Below are positions 49,806-58,801 of a DNA stretch of 64,000 nt, piece by piece. A program made the position numbers and the translations under genes. Origin of the DNA: M3007 sp033764075. GTDB taxonomy: Bacteria > Bacteroidota > Bacteroidia > Chitinophagales > Saprospiraceae. The DNA lies in assembly GCA_033764075.1 (NCBI GenBank), contig JANRJH010000039.1, positions 89,207 to 153,206 of the forward strand. The letters are read 5' to 3'. The notes under the pieces are model-generated. The model saw only the letters and a list, made by a program, of their open reading frames with translations. It did no database searches and had not been told where the DNA came from. Position 1 is the first letter of the stretch. Every line of letters starts with the position of its first letter.

Positions 49806-51446
49806 ATGGGCCAACAACTGATAGCCGTCGATTACCTGATTTTTCTGGTGTACTTTATAGGTGTGGCGGGTTACGGCTACTGGATTTTCAAGCGCAAGCA
49901 GGTTGCGGAAACCAGCGCTGCAGACTTCTTTCTGGCCGAGGGTGCGCTTACCTGGTGGGCCATCGGGGCCTCGCTCATAGCGTCCAACATCAGCGCGGAG
50001 CAGTTTATCGGCATGTCGGGTTCCGGGTTTGCCATGGGTTTGGCCATTGCCTCCTACGAATGGATGGCGGCGGCTACCCTGCTCGTGGTGGCGGTCTTTT
50101 TTCTGCCGGTGTACCTGCGCAACCGCATTTACACCATGCCGCAGTTTCTGGCGCAGCGGTATAGTCCGCTGGTCGCCACGATCATGGCGGTGTTCTGGCT
50201 GTTGGTATACGTGTTTGTGAACCTCACCTCCATTTTGTACCTCGGCGCGCTGGCGGTGAGCACCATTTCCGGATATTCGTTTGCAGCGTGTGTGGTGTTT
50301 CTGGCCATTTTTGCCATATTTATCACCCTCGGCGGCATGAAAGTAATCGGGTACACCGATGTGATTCAGGTATTGGTGCTCATTCTGGGTGGTTTGGCCA
50401 CCACCTACCTTGCGTTGGACTTGGTGGCGCAGCATTTCGGCGGCAGCGGGGCCTGGAGCGGCCTGCGATTGCTGCATACCCACGCCGGATCGCATTTCCA
50501 CATGATCTTCGAGCCCGGACAGATGATGATGCCCGACGGCAAAGGCGGACTTGAAGACGCCTACAACAAACTGCCGGGGCTGGCCGTGCTCCTTGGCGCC
50601 ATGTGGATCGCCAACCTCAGCTATTGGGGGTTCAACCAATACATCACCCAGCGCGCCCTGGGCGCCAAACTGGAGACCGCGCGTGCCGGCCTGCTGTTCG
50701 CCGCTTTCCTCAAATTGCTCATGCCGGTGATCGTTGTGCTGCCGGGCATTGCCGCGTACGTGCTGCACCAGCAAGGCTATTTCCAGGCAGAAATGGCCGA
50801 AGCAGGTGTCGTAAAACCCGACAAAGCGTATCCAGTGCTGCTGAACCTGCTGCCACACGGGCTAAGGGGGCTCTCCTTCGCGGCCCTGACCGCCGCCATC
50901 GTGGCGTCGCTGGCCGGCAAGGCCAACAGCATCTCGACCATTTTTACGCTGGACCTCTACAAAAAATACTTTAACCCGGCAGCGGACGAAAAAACACAGG
51001 TGCGTGTAGGGCGCATCGCCATCGTTGTGGCCCTGTTCATCGGCGCGGTGGTGGCCCCTGCGCTGGCCAACTTCGGTCAGGCTTTCCAGTTCATTCAGGA
51101 TTTCACCGGCCTGATCTCTCCCGGCGTGGTGGCCATCTTCCTGCTCGGATTTTTCTGGAGGCGCACAACGGCTACCGCTGCTCTGGCGGGGGCGCTGGCG
51201 ACCATCCCCACCGGCCTGCTGCTCGAGAACCTGTTTTCCGGCATGCCTTTCCTCCATCGGATGGGCTGGGTATTCCTCACCCTGCTGGGACTGATGGTCG
51301 TGGTCAGCCTGATCGATCCCAAAAGTAAACACCAGACGGATACCATCGAATTTGATCCGGCCGATTTTCGGACCGGAACCGGATTCACCATCGGCATGGT
51401 GCTGATATTGGGTATCTTGGCGGTGTTGTACTACGTCTTCTGGTAA
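49806..51446 (+). CDS. Sodium:solute symporter (SSS/SLC5 family, SGLT-like)
   Basis: The 546-residue membrane protein has the SSS layout. It starts VDYLIFLVYFIGVAGYGYWIF, followed by FFLAEGALTWWAIGASLIASNISAEQFIGMSGSGF (the family's sugar-transporter-like signature), RNRIYTMPQFLAQRY and a conserved GGMKVIGYTDVIQVLVLILGG. It resembles SGLT-type sugar or inositol transporters more than proline or pantothenate carriers. The ATG at 49806 is placed directly before the first helix; a longer frame has no membrane segment. TATATTTG at 49744 could be its -7 element. Substrate is not known. Confidence 0.92.
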   Translation: MGQQLIAVDYLIFLVYFIGVAGYGYWIFKRKQVAETSAADFFLAEGALTWWAIGASLIASNISAEQFIGMSGSGFAMGLAIASYEWMAAATLLVVAVFFLPVYLRNRIYTMPQFLAQRYSPLVATIMAVFWLLVYVFVNLTSILYLGALAVSTISGYSFAACVVFLAIFAIFITLGGMKVIGYTDVIQVLVLILGGLATTYLALDLVAQHFGGSGAWSGLRLLHTHAGSHFHMIFEPGQMMMPDGKGGLEDAYNKLPGLAVLLGAMWIANLSYWGFNQYITQRALGAKLETARAGLLFAAFLKLLMPVIVVLPGIAAYVLHQQGYFQAEMAEAGVVKPDKAYPVLLNLLPHGLRGLSFAALTAAIVASLAGKANSISTIFTLDLYKKYFNPAADEKTQVRVGRIAIVVALFIGAVVAPALANFGQAFQFIQDFTGLISPGVVAIFLLGFFWRRTTATAALAGALATIPTGLLLENLFSGMPFLHRMGWVFLTLLGLMVVVSLIDPKSKHQTDTIEFDPADFRTGTGFTIGMVLILGILAVLYYVFW

Positions 51447-51468
51447 ACTGTCTTCATTTTACACTTGT

Positions 51469-52356
51469 ATGCTTCGAATTGACCCTAACCAGATCGCCAC
51501 GCCCGATCTGCACCAGTTCATCCTGGGCGCAGTGGCGCCCCGCCCCATTGCCTTTGCCAGCACGGTCGGCGCCGATGGAGAGCCTAACCTGGCGCCCTAC
51601 AGCTTTTTTAATGCCTTCAGCAGTAACCCGCCCATCCTGATTTTTTCCTCCAACCGGCGGGTGCGCGACAACACGACCAAAGACACCCTGCGCAACATCC
51701 GGGAGACCGGTGAGGTGGTCATCAACGTGGTGCCGTACAGCATCGTGCGCCAGATGGCCATCGCCGGCGTGGAGTTCGAAGCGGGCGTCAGCGAATTTGA
51801 AAAGGCCGGACTCACGCCCTTGAAAAGCGAGCAGGTGCGCCCTTTCCGGGTGGCCGAAAGCCCGGTGCACATGGAGTGTGTAGTGGAGCAGATTCTCCCG
51901 CTGGGCGACCAGGGCGGCGCAGGAAACCTGATCATTTGCCGGATCGTGCTGATGCACATCCATGAAGGGGTACTGACCGACAAAGGCCGTATAGACCCCA
52001 ACAAGATCGACCTCATGGGCCGCATGGGCCGCTTTTGGTACGCTCGTGCCAGTGGCGAGGCTGTATACGAAATCGTTCAGCCCGCCGAACAGATACCCCT
52101 CGGGTTCGATGCCCTGCCGACAGGATTGCGCCACAGCACCGTGCTGACCGGAAATAACCTGGCCCAACTGGCCGGCATGACGGCCTGGCCCGCGCCGGAG
52201 GAAATACGCGCATTGAAAGAAACCGATCCGAGGGTGCAAAAAGCCCTGCAAGCCCAGGACCCCCAAATCGCCCTGCACTTGTACGCCAAAGAACTGCTGG
52301 ATCAAAACAGCGTGGAGCTGGGCGCCAAGGTGGCCATGCTGCCCGAATACCGCTGA
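51469..52356 (+). CDS. Flavin reductase-like FMN-binding split-barrel protein
   Basis: The 295-residue protein matches the flavin reductase-like domain: FILGAVAPRPIAFASTVGADGEPNLAPYSFFNAFSSNPPILIFSS, then GEVVINVVPYSIVRQM and the conserved NKIDLMGRMGRFWY. FMN would bind in the split barrel. Such proteins reduce flavin or act as flavin-dependent oxidoreductases; the substrate is unknown. The C-terminal 90 residues are a family-specific helical tail. It begins 22 bases after the symporter stop and may be cotranscribed with it. Confidence 0.87.
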   Translation: MLRIDPNQIATPDLHQFILGAVAPRPIAFASTVGADGEPNLAPYSFFNAFSSNPPILIFSSNRRVRDNTTKDTLRNIRETGEVVINVVPYSIVRQMAIAGVEFEAGVSEFEKAGLTPLKSEQVRPFRVAESPVHMECVVEQILPLGDQGGAGNLIICRIVLMHIHEGVLTDKGRIDPNKIDLMGRMGRFWYARASGEAVYEIVQPAEQIPLGFDALPTGLRHSTVLTGNNLAQLAGMTAWPAPEEIRALKETDPRVQKALQAQDPQIALHLYAKELLDQNSVELGAKVAMLPEYR

Positions 52357-52360
52357 CCGG

Positions 52361-53515
52361 TCAGGCAAGCAAGTCGGAATCCTGCCGGAGTTCCAGCAGC
52401 GCTGCGCGCAAACGATCCAGGTCCGACTCGCTGTTGTACCCCTGCATGGAGATGCGGAGCAGATAATCGTTGCCTCTTTTCATCACGGGGATCTCTATGC
52501 TGTATCGCTCCCACAGCGCCTCCTTCAGCGCCACCGGGTTGGGTGTCTGGATGGGAATGCTGCACATCTGCCCCAGGAACGCATCCGAAAGGGGGCAAAT
52601 GGGTCGTGTATCAAGCAGGTCGCAAAATGCCGGATAGTGCTGCCGGATCGCATCCTTGCAGCGCCGGCTCACGTCCGCCCACTGGTTTTCCTGCAAAAAT
52701 TGCATGACCGCCGGTGTACACAAAAAAGCCGCGATGTCGCGCGTGCCTTGTATCTCATTGTAGTCGAGAAACGTATTGCCACTGGGGGCTTCGCTTTCAT
52801 AGCCCCAGCTGACGATGAGCGGGTCGAGGGTCTCCTGGTGTTGCCTGGCGACGTACAAAAACGAGCTGCCCTTGGGCGCCAGCATCCATTTGTGCAGGGT
52901 GCCGGTGTAATAGTCCGGCTGCAGCGACCCAATGTCGAGCGGAATATGGCCGGGTACGTGTGCGCCGTCGACTATGCTGATCAGCCCCAGGGACTTTGCT
53001 TTTTCGCAGATCTCCTGTACCGGAAAAATGAGCGCCGTGGCGCTGGTCATGTGGCTGAGGAAAACCACGCGGGTGTTTGGGGTGAGGCCTTTCCAGAAGG
53101 CGTCGAGTATCTGTTCTTTTGATTGCACGGGCAGCGGGATGTCCTGCTGCACGTATCGGTACCCCTTTTTCAAGGCATAAAAACGCCATGTGCGGTCCAT
53201 CGCGCCGTACTCGTGGTTGGTGGTCAGCACCTCGTCGCCGGGGCCCAGATCCAGGCTTCTGACGATCTGGTTGATGGCTGCGGTGGGGTTTTGGGTGAAA
53301 AAGAAGTCCTCCGGCCGGCAACCGATGAAAGGGGCCAGCGCGTGTTTGGCGTCTTCCAGTGCCTTCACGGCTGTTTTGGTAATGAATTGCACGGGTTCCC
53401 GCTCCAGTTCGCGTTGCCAGTGCTGGAAATTGTCGAAAATGGGTTTAGGGCACGCGCCAAAGGAGCCGTGGTTCAGGTAAGCCACCTCCGGGTCCAGGAG
53501 AAATTGAGTTTTCAT
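52361..53515 (-). CDS. Aminotransferase class V (isopenicillin N epimerase-like, PLP)
   Basis: The 384-residue protein is a fold-type I PLP enzyme. AYLNHGSFG is at the N-terminus, followed by FFFTQNPTAAINQIV, TTNHEYGA, the aspartate of VDGAHVPGHIPLDI and the PLP lysine in YTGTLHKWMLAPKG. These are hallmarks of the isopenicillin N epimerase-like subgroup, which also contains cysteine desulfurase-like and hercynylcysteine lyase-like enzymes. The real reaction is unknown. The ATG at 53515 (MKTQFLLDPEV) is preferred over one 15 codons upstream, because relatives begin near FLLDP. Its 3' end lies 4 bases from the convergent flavin reductase-like gene. Confidence 0.9.
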   Translation of the reverse strand: MKTQFLLDPEVAYLNHGSFGACPKPIFDNFQHWQRELEREPVQFITKTAVKALEDAKHALAPFIGCRPEDFFFTQNPTAAINQIVRSLDLGPGDEVLTTNHEYGAMDRTWRFYALKKGYRYVQQDIPLPVQSKEQILDAFWKGLTPNTRVVFLSHMTSATALIFPVQEICEKAKSLGLISIVDGAHVPGHIPLDIGSLQPDYYTGTLHKWMLAPKGSSFLYVARQHQETLDPLIVSWGYESEAPSGNTFLDYNEIQGTRDIAAFLCTPAVMQFLQENQWADVSRRCKDAIRQHYPAFCDLLDTRPICPLSDAFLGQMCSIPIQTPNPVALKEALWERYSIEIPVMKRGNDYLLRISMQGYNSESDLDRLRAALLELRQDSDLLA

Positions 53516-53556
53516 GTTTTGAATGGAAGTTATTTTAGCATGGTTGGTTAGCAGGG

Positions 53557-54465
53557 TCACCGGACGAACCGTACGTCAATTTCCAAAACAGTGTCCTTGC
53601 CAATGGGCCAGTTGAACCCTTGCATGAGCAGAAGGGCTTGCTTTTCGAGGCCATATCCAAGCGTTTCCTCGAAGGTGATGGCGGTCAGTTGGCCGTCGGG
53701 CTGCAGGCGGCCACGCAGGCGGACGCTGCCGCTGATGTTGTTGTTGCGGGCTTCGGGCGTCAGGCGCGCGTTGGTGCGCAGGTACCGTTGCAGGTCTTGC
53801 CACCACACCTCGGGGGCCGCCTTTTCCTTTTGCGGTTCGGCGGCTTTGCCGGCCGGCATTTGGGTCGCCATGGGTGCACTGCGGGTGGGCGCGGCGTCGG
53901 CAGGGGGGAGGGGTTTGGCCGACACCGCCTCTTCGGCAGCGGCGATATCGGCAGCCCCGGCGGGGGAACCCGGTTGGATGGTGACGGGGGCGTCGGATTT
54001 CGATTTTTTCGTGGCGCGGGCCGGGTCGGCAGCGGGTGCAGGGGCAGGGGGGGCGGCTGTATGCTCCGAACGCATCGCCAGGGGCACTGTATCCGGAATT
54101 TGCTCCGGCATTTCCATCGTTTTTTCTTCTGCGGCGGCTACGGGGCCGGAAGCCTGCTCCTGTACCGGCCAGAACCACCAGCCCGCCAGGAGCAGGGCCA
54201 TGGCGGCGGCCACCGCCAGCCACCAGGGGAAGATTTGGAGTCCGGGTGACGCCGGACGTTGAATCCGCGCCTGGAGTTCACGGATGACTGTGTCGTGATC
54301 CGTTTCCGGGAACTGCAGGTAGCCGTCGAGGGCGGCCTGCCGGAATGCGTCTTGTTGGGCCAATCGGAACAGTTCGCGCTCTTCGGCGGCGGTCACGTCA
54401 CCCTCGATCCAGCGCTCAAGCAGGGCGCGGAAACGGTCGTCTTCGGTGTACAGCGCGGGTTCCAT
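53557..54465 (-). CDS. Anti-sigma-like membrane protein with TonB-like C-terminus
   Basis: The 302-residue protein begins with a short cytoplasmic part (ALLERWIEGDVTAAEERELFRLA) typical of anti-sigma or zinc-less regulators. One membrane helix follows (about 77-97, WWLAVAAAMALLLAGWWFW). Then comes a long proline-, alanine- and lysine-rich linker, and finally a domain with LRTNARLTPEARNNNISGSVRLRGRLQPDGQLTAITFEETLGYGLEKQALLLMQG, the pattern of TonB C-termini. It is encoded 4 bases after the sigma factor gene on the same transcript, so it is probably its anti-sigma factor, with the outer part sensing or contacting envelope proteins. Confidence 0.82.
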   Translation of the reverse strand: MEPALYTEDDRFRALLERWIEGDVTAAEERELFRLAQQDAFRQAALDGYLQFPETDHDTVIRELQARIQRPASPGLQIFPWWLAVAAAMALLLAGWWFWPVQEQASGPVAAAEEKTMEMPEQIPDTVPLAMRSEHTAAPPAPAPAADPARATKKSKSDAPVTIQPGSPAGAADIAAAEEAVSAKPLPPADAAPTRSAPMATQMPAGKAAEPQKEKAAPEVWWQDLQRYLRTNARLTPEARNNNISGSVRLRGRLQPDGQLTAITFEETLGYGLEKQALLLMQGFNWPIGKDTVLEIDVRFVR

Positions 54466-54469
54466 AGCG

Positions 54470-55063
54470 TTAATTTATTTGGCTGGAGTTGATGCCGGCC
54501 TTTTCAAGACAAATTTTCAGGTTGCGCCTGCCGTTCTGGATGTGGGATCGCACCGTACCCAGCTCCTGCCGGAGGCGTTCGGCGATGGATTTATACGAAT
54601 GGTTTTCGTAGTAGAACAGGATTACGCATTGTTTTTGGAGTTCATTCAGTTCTTCGAGGCATTTTTCCAGCGGCTTGTTCGGTTCGGTTATTTCCACCAG
54701 AAAAGCGTCTTCCACGGCGTCGTAGCGGTGCATGTCTTCGGGCGCCACGGCGTCGGTGGGGTGGCGCCGGTTTTTACGCAGCGCCATCAGGCAATGGTTG
54801 CGCGACAGCACGTAAAGCCAGCCGCGGAACGACGCCACGCGGTGTTCGCGCGCTTTCCGGGTAAGTTCTTCGTATATGTTCATCACCGCATCCCGCGCCT
54901 GCTCCGGGTCTTTGAGCACCTTCAGGCAAACACCGTACACCATGGGCATGTAACGTTCGTACAACACCCCCAAATGCCGAGTGGAGCCCTCGCGCACATA
55001 GGCATCGAGCAGCGTCTCGTCGGCAAGCGACTGCAAATCGTCGGGTGTGCTGGAGCGCAACAT
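54470..55063 (-). CDS. ECF-type RNA polymerase sigma-70 factor
   Basis: The 197-residue protein has sigma region 2 (LGVLYERYMPMVYGVCLKVLKDPEQARDAVMNIYEELTRK, then FRGWLYVLSRNHCLMALRK) and region 4 (LNELQKQCVILFYYENHSYKSIAERLRQELGTVRSHIQNGRRNLK), whose helix-turn-helix contacts the -35 DNA. The start at MLRSSTPDD is preferred because the upstream extension is not conserved. TACCTTTA on the minus strand just upstream is one base from a -7 element. It forms an operon with the following anti-sigma-like gene. Confidence 0.92.
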   Translation of the reverse strand: MLRSSTPDDLQSLADETLLDAYVREGSTRHLGVLYERYMPMVYGVCLKVLKDPEQARDAVMNIYEELTRKAREHRVASFRGWLYVLSRNHCLMALRKNRRHPTDAVAPEDMHRYDAVEDAFLVEITEPNKPLEKCLEELNELQKQCVILFYYENHSYKSIAERLRQELGTVRSHIQNGRRNLKICLEKAGINSSQIN

Positions 55064-55154
55064 ACGCGCTAAAGGTACGATGAGGATGCGGAATGGCGGA
55101 GGTTTACACACCCAACCGGTAAAACGGTTTCGGCGTGCTTACGTGCACTTAACC

Positions 55155-55190
55155 GGCTCAAACCACCACGTTGATTATTCGCCCCTTCAC
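55155..55190. repeat. 36-bp direct repeat, detached copy of the leuS 3' end
   Basis: Matches 55267-55302 with one substitution (t/c). The other copy is the true leuS end. The two bracket the 7-bp array. Confidence 0.95.
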
Positions 55191-55266
55191 CGACAACCGA
55201 CAACCGACAACCGACAGCCGATAGCCGATAGCCGACAACCGACAACCGACAGCCGACAGCCAATAA
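55191..55266. repeat. 7-bp tandem array (CGACAAC/CGACAGC/CGATAGC)
   Basis: About eleven units of period 7 between the two 36-bp copies. On the minus strand it follows the leuS stop directly. Confidence 0.9.
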
Positions 55267-55302
55267 GGCTCAAACCACCACGTTGATCATTCGCCCCTTC
55301 AC
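55267..55302. repeat. 36-bp direct repeat, copy within leuS
   Basis: Contains the last 11 leuS codons including the stop (minus strand), plus three bases beyond it. Confidence 0.95.
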
Positions 55303-58089
55303 AAATATCACCTTTTTGGGCGCTTTCCCTTCCAGCCACTTCTGCACCGGCGCCAGCGCCAGGGCAGCGGCAATGGCGGCTTCCTGTTCGGTTTCGGCGG
55401 GCAGTTCCAGGTTGGCGCGCAACTTGCCGTTCACCGATACCGGATAATTGATCTGGTCTTCTTTCAGCAAGGCTTCGTTGAAGGACGGCCATTGGGCGTC
55501 GCACACCGTAGTGTTGTGCCCGATCCGGCGCCAAAGCTCTTCTGCAATATGGGGCGCAAAGGGGGCGATCAGTACGATGAGTTGTTGCAACACCGCGCGT
55601 TTATTGCACTGCAACTTGCGCAGTTCATTGGTCGCGATCATGAAATGGCTCACGCAGGTGTTCATGGAAAACCGCTCGATGTCGTCCGTTACTTTTTTGA
55701 TGCAGGTATGCAGCACGCGCAATTCATCGCGCGTCGGCTCGGCGTCGGAAACGGAGAACCCCGTTTTTTCATCGAAAAAGAGCCCCCAAAACTTGCGCAA
55801 AAAGCCCGAGACGCCGCTGATGCCTTTGGTGTCCCAGGGTTTCGACATTTCTACCGGCCCGAGGAACATCTCGTACATGCGGAAGCAATCGGCGCCATAC
55901 TGGGCTACCACGTCGTCAGGGTTCACGACATTGTACTTGGACTTCGACATTTTGCCCACTTCGCTGCGCAGGAAAAAGCGATCGCTGCCGGCAGCCGTCC
56001 GAAAGGTATGCCCGGCGTAGTCCGGTCGCCAGTGTTTGAACTGTGCTATGCCTTCGGCGGTCAGGTGTGCGTTTTTCAGGTCTCCGTAGTCGCTCACCAT
56101 TTCTGCGTGTACTAGAATCTCTGCCAGCTCATCGGCGGGGTACTCGTCTGCCAGCTCGGCGCTGACGAAAGTACGGGTCGGGATGTGCAGCAGGGCGCTT
56201 TCCACCACGCCCTGGATCATGCCCTGGTTCACCAGTTTTCGGTAGGGTTCCTCGGTGGGTACGATGCCGTAATCCTTGAGAAACTTGTGCCACATGCGCG
56301 AGTAGAGCAGGTGCCCGACGGCGTGCTCGGCGCCGCCGATGTAAAAATCCACATCCTGCCAATACTGGATCGCCTCCGAGGAGGCCAGCGCTGTCGGGTT
56401 GCGGGGGTCCATGTAGCGGAGGAAATACCAGGATGATCCCGCGAAACCGGGCATGGTGTCGGTGTCGCGTTGCCCCGATCCTGCTCCGCCGGGGAGGGGT
56501 GTCTGCACCCAGTCGGTGCGTTTGGCCAGGGGGCCCTTGCCGCCGCCGGGCTTGAAATCGGAGACGTTCGGCAGTTCAAGCGGCAGTTCGGATTCCTGAA
56601 GGTCGTGTGCGACGCCCTGTTGGTCGTACACAATGGGAAACGGTTCGCCCCAGTAGCGTTGGCGGGAGTAGTTGGCATCGCGGAGTTTATACTGCACTTT
56701 CCGGTGTCCGATCCCCATTTGCTCAATGCGCTCCAGCATGGCGCGGATGGCGTCGGGCACCTCCATGTCGTTCAGAAAGTCGGAATGGATCATGGTACCT
56801 ACCTTGTCCTCCATGCCGGCGTCGGGGTACATGCTTTTGTCGACAATGGGTACGATGGGCAGGTTGAATTTTTCGGCAAAACGCTGGTCGCGCTCGTCGT
56901 CGGCGGGAACCCCCATGATGGCGCCGGTTCCGTAACCTTTGAGTACGTAATCGGCAATGTAAACGGGTACGCGTTTACCGGTGAACGGGTGCACGGCGTG
57001 GGCGCCGGTGAAGGCGCCGCTCACGGCTTTTTCTATTTGGCGTTCGCGCTCCGTCCGGCTTTTGGTGATGGCCAGGTAGGCCTCCACGGTGGCGCGTTGG
57101 TCGGGGGTGACGATGCGCTCCACCAGATCGTGTTCGGGCGCCAGCACCATAAACGTAGCGCCGAAGATGGTGTCGGGGCGTGTGGTGTATATTTCGAGCC
57201 TGTCAGCGTGCCTTTCGAGTTCGAAGAACAGTTGGGCGCCTTCGGAGCGGCCGATCCAGTTGCGCTGCATCTGTTTGAGGGCTTCGGGGAAGTCGACGGT
57301 GTCGAGTCCGTGCAACAACCGTTCGGCGTAAGCGGTGATGCGCATACTCCACTGGAGCATGGGCCTGATCTCCACGGGATGGCCGCCGCGTTCGCTCACA
57401 CCGTTGACCACTTCGTCGTTGGCCAGCACGGTGCCGAGGGCTTCGCACCAGTTCACGTAGCCAACCTTCCGGTACATCAGGCGGTAGTTCATGAGCGTTT
57501 CCTGGCGTTGTTCGCCGGACATATCGAGCCATTCGGCGGCGGTAAAATGCTCGTCGTGGCTGTGCACCGCATCCACGGTCTGGCTGCCGCCCGTTTCGAA
57601 AGCCCGGATCAGTTCGGCGATGGGCCTGGCGCGGTCGGCCTGGCGGTCGTACCAACTGTTGAACATGCGCAGGAATATCCACTGCGTCCAGCGGTAGTAC
57701 GCCGGATCGCAGGTTTGCACCTCCCGGCTCCAGTCGTAGCAAAAGCCCAAATTGTCGAGCTGTTGTTTGTACCGTTTGATGTTGTCGGCGGTGGAGACGG
57801 CCGGGTGTATGCCGTTCTCGATGGCATACTGCTCAGCCGGCAACCCGAAGGCGTCGAACCCCATAGGGTGCAGCACGTTGAAGCCGCGCAGGCGCTTGTA
57901 ACGCGAGAGGATGTCGCTGGCGATGTACCCCAGTGGGTGGCCGACGTGCAGGCCTGCGCCCGACGGATAGGGAAACATATCCAGCACGTAGTACTTGGGC
58001 TTGTCACTTTGGTGGGTTACTTCATATACGCGCTGTTCGCGCCACCACTGCTGCCACTTTTGCTCGATCTCACGGGGAGCATATTCCAT
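55270..58089 (-). CDS. leuS: Leucyl-tRNA synthetase
   Basis: The 939-residue class I synthetase has the HIGH-type motif in DMFPYPSGAGLHVGHPLGY. The editing domain contains LEIYTTRPDTIFGATFMVLAPEH, and the KMSKS motif is in EVGKMSKSKYNVVNPDD. A Leu-specific C-terminal domain ends in VKGRMINVVV. The enzyme attaches leucine to tRNA-Leu in the cytoplasm. Length is normal. The ATG at 58089 (MEYAPREIEQKW) is chosen because family members begin this way; the open frame upstream encodes no conserved sequence. The gene's final 33 bases are duplicated beyond a 7-bp array. Confidence 0.97.
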   Translation of the reverse strand: MEYAPREIEQKWQQWWREQRVYEVTHQSDKPKYYVLDMFPYPSGAGLHVGHPLGYIASDILSRYKRLRGFNVLHPMGFDAFGLPAEQYAIENGIHPAVSTADNIKRYKQQLDNLGFCYDWSREVQTCDPAYYRWTQWIFLRMFNSWYDRQADRARPIAELIRAFETGGSQTVDAVHSHDEHFTAAEWLDMSGEQRQETLMNYRLMYRKVGYVNWCEALGTVLANDEVVNGVSERGGHPVEIRPMLQWSMRITAYAERLLHGLDTVDFPEALKQMQRNWIGRSEGAQLFFELERHADRLEIYTTRPDTIFGATFMVLAPEHDLVERIVTPDQRATVEAYLAITKSRTERERQIEKAVSGAFTGAHAVHPFTGKRVPVYIADYVLKGYGTGAIMGVPADDERDQRFAEKFNLPIVPIVDKSMYPDAGMEDKVGTMIHSDFLNDMEVPDAIRAMLERIEQMGIGHRKVQYKLRDANYSRQRYWGEPFPIVYDQQGVAHDLQESELPLELPNVSDFKPGGGKGPLAKRTDWVQTPLPGGAGSGQRDTDTMPGFAGSSWYFLRYMDPRNPTALASSEAIQYWQDVDFYIGGAEHAVGHLLYSRMWHKFLKDYGIVPTEEPYRKLVNQGMIQGVVESALLHIPTRTFVSAELADEYPADELAEILVHAEMVSDYGDLKNAHLTAEGIAQFKHWRPDYAGHTFRTAAGSDRFFLRSEVGKMSKSKYNVVNPDDVVAQYGADCFRMYEMFLGPVEMSKPWDTKGISGVSGFLRKFWGLFFDEKTGFSVSDAEPTRDELRVLHTCIKKVTDDIERFSMNTCVSHFMIATNELRKLQCNKRAVLQQLIVLIAPFAPHIAEELWRRIGHNTTVCDAQWPSFNEALLKEDQINYPVSVNGKLRANLELPAETEQEAAIAAALALAPVQKWLEGKAPKKVIFVKGRMINVVV

Positions 58090-58169
58090 GCGGAGAAAAT
58101 TTTGTTTGGGAAACGCAAAAATAAGGGGTAGCAGGTAAAAAATCATTCCGCCGCGTGGAAAAACCCGCA

Positions 58170-58568
58170 TCACCAAACCACCGATATCCCTTCAGACGCG
58201 TATTGTTTCATCGTTTCGTCTTTGCTCAGGATGGTGAGGTGTTCAGACTTGGCCAGCCATAAAAGCATCCGGTCGAAAGGATCGCGGTGATATAGCGGTT
58301 GAAGATGGTGGTAAGTTGAGCAGATAACGGCATCCACTGCAATAATCTCCATGTCCATTTGTCGGCATAATTGCAGAAAATCTTCCGGAATAATATTTTC
58401 CAGCACCAGCTTTCCTATGCTGAACTTTAAGGATATCTCCCAAAAGGAAATGGCGCTTACGGCAATGTGCGATTCCGCCGATTCTAAAATCCGTCGCACC
58501 TTATCCGATAATTTATCCGGGTCGGTAATGGCCCATATAAGTGTGTGCGTATCGAGCAGATATCTCAT
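58170..58568 (-). CDS. PIN-domain ribonuclease toxin (VapC-like)
   Basis: The 132-residue protein is a PIN-domain protein of the type MRYLLDTHTLIWAITDPDKLS. The first aspartate is D6. EISLKFSIGKL follows, with the second acidic residue, then HRDPFDRMLLWLA with the third and fourth. PIN proteins of this group cleave RNA, often tRNA or rRNA. The start overlaps the antitoxin stop by four bases (ATGA), so the two are translated together. It is AT-richer than neighbouring genes. Confidence 0.9.
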   Translation of the reverse strand: MRYLLDTHTLIWAITDPDKLSDKVRRILESAESHIAVSAISFWEISLKFSIGKLVLENIIPEDFLQLCRQMDMEIIAVDAVICSTYHHLQPLYHRDPFDRMLLWLAKSEHLTILSKDETMKQYASEGISVVW

Positions 58569-58801
58569 AGCCCCAGAAACTCTGTTTCAGTCATTTTAAA
58601 GTCGTCGGTAAAGGTGACTTTCGCTATTCCTGCCAACAAACCCAACGGGCGTTTATCCGATGATTCCTTCAGGTGTGGAACGAGATAGGCTACAACTTTT
58701 CTCTTTTTTCCGTACGTGATGGCCACCTTTTCTCCTGAACGCACCAATTCAAGGATGTGAGAAAAATTCGTTTTTAGGTCTCCGATGGTATATGTGTGCA
58801 T
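58565..58801 (-). CDS. Phd/YefM-type antitoxin
   Basis: The 78-residue protein has the Phd/YefM start MHTYTIGDLKTNFSHILELVRSGEKVAITYGKKRKVVAYLVP. This is the DNA-binding and dimerisation part. A short C-terminal toxin-binding tail follows. It neutralises the PIN protein encoded next and probably represses the operon. The ATG at 58801 is used; an in-frame start four codons earlier is weaker. Confidence 0.9.
   Translation of the reverse strand: MHTYTIGDLKTNFSHILELVRSGEKVAITYGKKRKVVAYLVPHLKESSDKRPLGLLAGIAKVTFTDDFKMTETEFLGL

Noticed and set aside
7978..55266. Tandem arrays considered as CRISPR
   Set aside because: Units are 7 bp without spacers, and no cas gene is present.
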